From assembly GCA_041397525.1 (NCBI GenBank), contig JAWKWL010000005.1, positions 124,001-188,000 on the forward strand: a DNA stretch of 64,000 nucleotides, in the 5' to 3' direction. The notes beneath the pieces were generated by a model, which worked only from the letters and a program-made list of their open reading frames with translations, was not told where the DNA came from and searched no databases. A program made the position numbers and the translations under genes. This document shows positions 59,763-64,000 of the stretch, piece by piece. Position 1 is the stretch's first letter. Each line of letters begins with the position of its first letter. This DNA is from BOKV01 sp041397525 (lineage in GTDB: Bacteria; Pseudomonadota; Alphaproteobacteria; Rhizobiales; Rhizobiaceae).

Positions 59763-60374
59763 TCATTGGGCTGCCGTCAGAGCCTGTTCCATTCGGTTGA
59801 ATGCGTCAAGGAACAGTGCCTCGGCCTCGCGGGCGGGAAGCGGCTTGATCAGCTGGTCGGGCGGTTGGTAGCCATCCGGATTGCCAAAAAATTGCCGTGC
59901 TTCGCTCTCGCTGAACCCGGCAAGCTGCGTTGCCTCGTAAAACGCCGCTATGGTGTCGGCCTTCTTGATTACCTTCTTCCAAATGGCAGGCGGGGCAGGC
60001 GGTAGTCCGTAGCGCAGATGCACCGCCGCCAGCAGCCGCTCCTCCAGCATCTTGTATTCGCCACCAATTACCGCCTTGAAAGGCGAAATCAGGTCGCCGA
60101 CCACGAATTCAGGCGCGTCATGCAAGAGCGCCATCATGCGCTTCTGTGTTGACGCCCCCGGTGCAATCGTATCCACGACATCCAGCACAAGGCAGGAATG
60201 CTGCGCGACCGAATACGCGTTGTCGCCACGTGTCTGGCCATTCCAGCGCGCCACGCGGGCCAGGCCATGCGCAATGTCTGATATCTCCACATCGACAGGT
60301 GAAGGGTCGGTCAGGTCAAGCCTGCGCCCGGACAACATGCGCTGCCACGCCCTGGCAATTTTTGCCTTCGCCAC
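59763..60374 (-). CDS. HD-domain phosphohydrolase
   Basis: 203 residues. NAYSVAQHSCLVLDVV near residue 52 supplies the first His of the HD fold, LLHDAPEFVVGD near 83 the HD pair and KADTIAAFYEA near 138 the last Asp, so the metal site is complete. It resembles YfbR-like deoxynucleoside 5'-monophosphate phosphatases. The substrate is unproven. It lies 3 bp after the ygfZ stop, transcribed leftward after ygfZ. Confidence 0.88.
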   Translation of the reverse strand: MAKAKIARAWQRMLSGRRLDLTDPSPVDVEISDIAHGLARVARWNGQTRGDNAYSVAQHSCLVLDVVDTIAPGASTQKRMMALLHDAPEFVVGDLISPFKAVIGGEYKMLEERLLAAVHLRYGLPPAPPAIWKKVIKKADTIAAFYEATQLAGFSESEARQFFGNPDGYQPPDQLIKPLPAREAEALFLDAFNRMEQALTAAQ

Positions 60375-60377
60375 GGT

Positions 60378-61223
60378 TCACTCTTCCTCCTGTGGCCAGG
60401 TGAAACGCGCCCATTCCTGGATTTCCGGCTCGATGACAAGGCTGCCCACCGTAATCAGCCCACCTGCGGAAACAGCCCTGGCCACACGGTCAAGCCGCAG
60501 CATTGCAAGGCCTTTCTTTCCGCGCGACGACCCCATCTCGCCAGCCGGTTTTCCCCCGGCCAGGATATCGGTGTTGAAAGAGGGCAGGGCAGCCTGCGCC
60601 GAAACCTTGATGATGCGGTTGCGGGCGGTGCCGCGATGCTGCATGCGCGAGACCACTTCCTGCCCGACATAGCACCCCTTGGCAAAGTCCACACCGCCAA
60701 ACTGGTCCATCAGCACTTCATGCGGGAAGCAATCGCCAAAAACATAATCCTCGCCCCCTTGCGGCATGCCAAGCGCGATGCGGTGTTCGTGATAATCGCC
60801 CGGTTCAAGCTCCGGCGCCTTTCGGCAATATAGCCTTTGGCCCATGGCGGCGAGCCGAGGGTCGGTGACGCAAATGCCATCGACATCGCCAACTTCCCCG
60901 CCCCATGCGGCATGGATCGAGGTACGCTTGTCCATCGGGCCGATCTCCACCTTGGCGCGCAGCTTGTAGAACGTCAGCCGCCGCATGAAGTCATCTTCCA
61001 GCGAAGCGGAAATGTCGATGAGATAGCCCTGTATTGAGCCGATGACAAAGAAATCGAACATCACCTTGCCTTGCGGCGACAGCAGCGCCCCGAACGCTGC
61101 CTGTCCGGGTTCAAGGTTTTCGACATCGCAAGTCACCAGCCCTTGCAGGAAGTGGCTGGCGTCGTCCCCCGATATCCTGACCAGGACCCGGTCGCTCAAA
61201 GCGGCTATCCGTGCATTGCCCAT
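60378..61223 (-). CDS. ygfZ: Folate-binding Fe-S cluster maintenance protein YgfZ
   Basis: 281 residues. The motif KGCYVGQEVVSRMQHRG near residue 190 is the YgfZ signature, with the conserved Cys that is functionally important. The N-terminal portion resembles GcvT (folate-binding) with VRISGDDASHFLQGLVTCDV near 13. YgfZ supports repair or assembly of certain Fe-S proteins. NadA is an Fe-S enzyme encoded 6 kb away, but no direct link is shown. It leads a short leftward pair with the HD gene. Confidence 0.93.
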   Translation of the reverse strand: MGNARIAALSDRVLVRISGDDASHFLQGLVTCDVENLEPGQAAFGALLSPQGKVMFDFFVIGSIQGYLIDISASLEDDFMRRLTFYKLRAKVEIGPMDKRTSIHAAWGGEVGDVDGICVTDPRLAAMGQRLYCRKAPELEPGDYHEHRIALGMPQGGEDYVFGDCFPHEVLMDQFGGVDFAKGCYVGQEVVSRMQHRGTARNRIIKVSAQAALPSFNTDILAGGKPAGEMGSSRGKKGLAMLRLDRVARAVSAGGLITVGSLVIEPEIQEWARFTWPQEEE

Positions 61224-61318
61224 GAAACTGGCCTTGTTACCCGTTGTGATTGTTTCAGATCGGAATGTCTGAGGTAGTGCGTTGAGCAGGCAAGGGCAAG
61301 CATATTGAACTGAAGCGA

Positions 61319-61993
61319 TCAGTCACCCGCCACGAAAAATCGCCAGCGTCCTTGCGGTGTAATCCCCACCCGGTAAAAGACATAAGCCCCGAAGTCGCGC
61401 ATTTCCTCATAATCGCCATAGGTCAGCAGCCGGTACATCTGAACGCTTTGTTGCGGCGTCAACTTGTTGATCGGTATCGCAAAAAAATACGGCCAGACAT
61501 AAAGCTCGTTTTCGGTATCGGGTTCAACGCGAACATAGCCGGCCTCAAGCAGGTCGATCATGATTGCAAGGATTTCGTAGCCCTGACCGTCACCCGAGGC
61601 TTCCTTGAGGAATTCGATCGGATCCTGCTCCAGGCCGCCAAAGCTGAGGATGGTCTGGTCGTCGCCTTCGCCGATAAAGGGACGCAGCTTCTCGATGTCG
61701 CCGCTTTTCGCGGCTTCCAGCAGCAATTCCCGCATCTTGCGCGCTGGAAAGGGCAATAGCGAAAGATCGGTCAGGATTTCGGGAATTTCCGCATCGGCTT
61801 CACCTGGACGAAACTGGCCGCTGAGCGAATGCCCTGGTGTTACTCCCTGATCAGCCTCTGTTTCGGCAGAGGGCGCCTGTCGTGTTGGCGAATCTTCTTG
61901 CGCAAATGCAACTGTTACCTGCAACTGGACAGCCAGCATGACAATTGCAACGACCGATGCCAAATGAGCCTGGAATGGACGCAAGGTTGCCAT
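61319..61993 (-). CDS. Exported protein of unknown function
   Basis: 224 residues from ATG 61993, chosen so that a signal peptide of normal length (VVAIVMLAVQLQVTVAFAQ, cleaved near AFA-QE) begins the protein; the frame opens at 62035. The mature part has a low-complexity start, then IPEILTDLSLLPFPARKMRELLLEAAKSGDIEKLRPFIG in two parts, and an aromatic C-terminus (YVWPYFFAIPINKLTP, VFYRVGITPQGRWRFFV). This layout matches a conserved periplasmic protein group of the order with no known role. It may be part of a leftward run with its neighbours. Confidence 0.65.
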   Translation of the reverse strand: MATLRPFQAHLASVVAIVMLAVQLQVTVAFAQEDSPTRQAPSAETEADQGVTPGHSLSGQFRPGEADAEIPEILTDLSLLPFPARKMRELLLEAAKSGDIEKLRPFIGEGDDQTILSFGGLEQDPIEFLKEASGDGQGYEILAIMIDLLEAGYVRVEPDTENELYVWPYFFAIPINKLTPQQSVQMYRLLTYGDYEEMRDFGAYVFYRVGITPQGRWRFFVAGD

Positions 61994-62124
61994 GGTTCGA
62001 AAGCGAATGGCGATGAGGTTCGCGAATTCAGTCATGCGCCAACCCTACGCAACTTCGCCGCGTCAAGGAAGCCATCTGTCAGTTCTGTCTGGCAAATTTG
62101 ACGTGATCGATGGGTCAGGGATGG

Positions 62125-62433
62125 TTATTGGAGCGTGCGAATGGTTGCAAAGCGGCCTTCATTTTCCATCTGCGAAAGTTTCTCGACCAGCTTTCGGGAC
62201 CAGGCCTGACCAGTGTGCGAGACGAGTTCCTCGATTGCGGCGCAAACAATTGCTTCCGCTAGGATTTCGGGTTCGATGCCGGCTTCCATGCCTTCGTCCC
62301 ACGCTCCTGCCAGCAGGTCGCGCGCTACCAGCTGCTTCTCCTCACGGATCAGCCGCGCAAGTTCCTGCCTTTCATCCGATTCAATCATTTCCGCAACATG
62401 CCTTCCTGAAAGCTCTCCCCGCACCATTTCCAT
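62125..62433 (-). CDS. Small helical protein of unknown function
   Basis: 102 residues, predicted almost entirely alpha-helical and acidic (VAEMIESDERQELARLIREEKQLV in two parts; EPEILAEAIVCAAIEELVS). Codon choice matches neighbouring genes, which favours a real gene over chance. The ATG at 62433 has no strong ribosome-binding site, and no family is recognised. Confidence 0.5.
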   Translation of the reverse strand: MEMVRGELSGRHVAEMIESDERQELARLIREEKQLVARDLLAGAWDEGMEAGIEPEILAEAIVCAAIEELVSHTGQAWSRKLVEKLSQMENEGRFATIRTLQ

Positions 62434-62492
62434 AAACGTTTTTGATGCCGGTTGGTATTAATCCTTGTAAATTGGTTAACGTCGCAAAATAT

Positions 62493-62966
62493 TCATTGGC
62501 CGTAGCGACCGGGAATTTCTGCCGCCAGACGCGTCGCCTGCCGCAAATAGCGATTGGCAGCCTCCGCAGCCGTGTCGGTGCATTCACGATGAATTTCCTG
62601 ATAGCCACGAAAGCCGCGGTTGAAGCGTGAAATCAACTTGGCCTTCCGGGTCTCGTCCGGCTCTTCCTTCTCGATCAGTTGCTGCATTTCATCGCGCCAC
62701 AGCGAGCCTTCCTTGGCACCGCAAAGTTCGCGCAGGTAGTGCAGGGCACCGAGAATTTCGGCAAGGCGCATCATCGTTTCATCATAGGCGGGCGGCAGGC
62801 TGCGAATTTCCGGCTTGTCGGCAGGAGCCTCCTCCGGCTTTTCCTTTGTTGCAGGATCAACCTTGATCACGGCTTGCGAAAGCGCATTGCCGCCCGACAT
62901 TGCCAGGGAGAGAACAAACAGTAGCGTCAAGAAAGTCGGTTTTGACCTGGTGCCGGGGAAGTTCAT
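62493..62966 (-). CDS. TIGR02301 family exported protein
   Basis: 157 residues from ATG 62966 with a signal peptide cleaved near ALS-QA. LAEILGALHYLRELCGAKEGSLWRDEM, in two parts near residues 69-95, matches the conserved core of TIGR02301, a Hyphomicrobiales-type family with paired Cys (here in RELC and REC). RFNRGFRGYQEIHRECTDTA follows. The role is unknown; the Cys pair may form a disulfide in the periplasm. Confidence 0.8.
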   Translation of the reverse strand: MNFPGTRSKPTFLTLLFVLSLAMSGGNALSQAVIKVDPATKEKPEEAPADKPEIRSLPPAYDETMMRLAEILGALHYLRELCGAKEGSLWRDEMQQLIEKEEPDETRKAKLISRFNRGFRGYQEIHRECTDTAAEAANRYLRQATRLAAEIPGRYGQ

Positions 62967-63027
62967 CAAAATGTTCCGATTGGTGGCGGCACTATAATGT
63001 TCCCGCCCTCAGGTGCAAGGTTTTGTC

Positions 63028-63456
63028 TCAAAGGGGCACCTTGAGCGCATCACGACATCTCGCGATGATGGCTTCGCAGTTCGGCGTTGTCTCGAGGTCG
63101 GAAATCCCGTCCAGCGCATGAAATCTTGCTTCGAGCGCATCATCGCCGGCCACAGGCTCGCCATCCGGCGAAAACCCTGCATGCACTGCCAGCACGAAAT
63201 GCGCGGTCACCATGCCATTTCCATCCCGGCGGATAGGTTCGAAAATTTCCACCAATTTCAGCTCCGTAGGGACAGGACACAACCCCGTTTCCTCGAAGAC
63301 TTCGCGCACCGCCGCCTCAAGGATCGTCTCTCCCGGCTCATGGCTGCCGCCGGGCAACGACCACGTGCCCTTGAACGGTTCCTTGCCCCGCTTTACCAGC
63401 AACACTGTGTCTTTGCGAAACAGCGCAACGGAAACACCACTTCTGGGCAAGACCAT
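63028..63456 (-). CDS. Nudix hydrolase
   Basis: 142 residues from ATG 63456 (GAAGAGGA upstream; an in-frame TTG at 63474 is a weaker choice). The Nudix box GGSHEPGETILEAAVREVFEETG, in two parts near residues 36-58, is complete (G-x5-E-x7-R-E-V-x-E-E-x-G). Flanking strands resemble ADP-ribose or 8-oxo-dGTP pyrophosphatases of the MutT type. The substrate is not predictable. It runs opposite to the SRAP gene; the two starts are 60 bp apart. Confidence 0.92.
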   Translation of the reverse strand: MVLPRSGVSVALFRKDTVLLVKRGKEPFKGTWSLPGGSHEPGETILEAAVREVFEETGLCPVPTELKLVEIFEPIRRDGNGMVTAHFVLAVHAGFSPDGEPVAGDDALEARFHALDGISDLETTPNCEAIIARCRDALKVPL

Positions 63457-63516
63457 GGACGCTGTCCTCTTCAAGCTTTAGGTTTGCGGGATTCACCACC
63501 TGACGGGGGACATGGA

Positions 63517-64000
63517 ATGTGCGGCAGGTTTTCGTTGACGGCAAGCCCTGAAGAGGTCGCGGACCTGTTGGGGCTGGATGATCTTGAGCCATTTCCCCCA
63601 CGCTACAACATTGCCCCGACCCAGCCGGCGTTGATGATCTGCAATGCGCCATCCGGAAAGCGCGAGGGTGTGCTGGTCCGCTGGGGGCTGGTGCCGTCCT
63701 GGGTAAAGGATCCCGCCGATTTCACGCTTCTGCTCAATGCGCGCTCCGAAACGGCAGCAACCAAACCATCGTTTCGCAATGCCATGCGTCATCGCCGAAC
63801 CCTGATCCCTGCATCAGGCTTTTATGAATGGTACCGCCCAGCCGACAAGAAGGCACCACGGCAGGCCTACTGGATCAGGCCGACGCATGGCGGCATTGTC
63901 TGCTTTGGTGGCCTGATGGAAACCTGGGCCTCGAAGGACGGCTCCGAAATCGATTCCGGCGCGATCCTCACCACCTCCGCCAATGATGCCATTTCCCGTA
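63517..64000 (+). CDS. SRAP (YedK/HMCES) protein, 5' part
   Basis: The first 161 codons of a SOS response-associated peptidase, cut by the window end. ATG 63517 follows GGGGGACATGGA. The mature start MCGRFSLTASPEEVADLL places Cys2, which forms the covalent thiazolidine with abasic sites, directly after the removable Met. YNIAPTQPALMIC, RWGLVPSW near 70, LNARSETAATKPSFR near 85 and PASGFYEW near 110 are family motifs. It protects abasic sites in single-stranded DNA. The later conserved His is not in the window. Confidence 0.93.
   Translation, partial: MCGRFSLTASPEEVADLLGLDDLEPFPPRYNIAPTQPALMICNAPSGKREGVLVRWGLVPSWVKDPADFTLLLNARSETAATKPSFRNAMRHRRTLIPASGFYEWYRPADKKAPRQAYWIRPTHGGIVCFGGLMETWASKDGSEIDSGAILTTSANDAISR

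Noticed and set aside
1..64000. CRISPR arrays, insertion sequences, prophage or toxin-antitoxin pairs
   Set aside because: No regularly spaced repeats, transposase motifs, phage genes or short paired toxin-antitoxin genes were seen.

Overview
The window is a bacterial chromosome segment from the alphaproteobacterial order Hyphomicrobiales (Rhizobiales). The evidence is an Omp2b-type porin, a NadQ-type NAD regulator (Nudix-like domain plus DNA-binding domain), a TIGR02301 protein, a single bifunctional Rsh, and the order rpoZ-rsh-pyrE ... acpS-lepB-rnc-era-recO that is common in Brucella and Rhizobium relatives. I cannot name the genus from the sequence alone. There are no phage genes, transposases or CRISPR arrays, so this is core and accessory chromosome rather than a mobile island.

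Layout. 1-161: the 3' end of a nucleotide-sugar epimerase gene. 246-2639: a large MscS-family channel. 2833-8960: a four-gene peptide/opine-type ABC importer (fused ATPase, binding protein, two permeases), followed convergently by a cupin gene. 9771-15599: a divergent five-gene glycan cluster (GT4 and polysaccharide deacetylase to the left; MurG-like GT, GT4 and a second MurG-like GT to the right) with no recognisable export genes. 15748-16785: an orphan ferric-iron binding protein behind three tandem perfect inverted repeats. 16828-24167: a complete histidine-utilisation locus (hutC-hutF diverging from hutI-hutH-hutG-hutU), then tRNA-Ser(GCT). 24369-26941: a TPR-sulfotransferase gene overlapping a DUF4350 gene. 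27491-31771: porin, a repeat-bearing OmpA protein, a 32-residue membrane microprotein and a membrane-anchored helix-hairpin-helix protein. 31850-38741: alpha/beta hydrolase, Slt70-type lytic transglycosylase, dapA, smpB, a secreted GxSxG protein, a family-5 uracil-DNA glycosylase and a NYN protein.

39073-48036 is the housekeeping block: rpoZ, rsh, pyrE, a DUF2062 gene, acpS, lepB, rnc, era, recO, a hotdog thioesterase and a DUF1232 gene. It is tightly packed, with several 1-4 bp stop/start overlaps and GTG/TTG starts for rnc and era. 48016-53813: a Tat-exported agmatine deiminase with a small membrane partner, an MFS transporter and a giant DUF2339 membrane protein. 53947-59723: the nadABC operon with a palindromic operator-like site, then a CDF metal exporter diverging from its MerR regulator, then nadQ. 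59763-64000: HD phosphohydrolase, YgfZ, three small lineage-type proteins, a Nudix hydrolase and the 5' part of an SRAP (YedK/HMCES) gene cut by the window end.

The best candidates for undescribed biology are the five-gene glycan cluster, the OmpA/microprotein/HhH envelope trio, and several unassigned inverted-repeat regulatory sites. I found no clearly new defence or mobile system.
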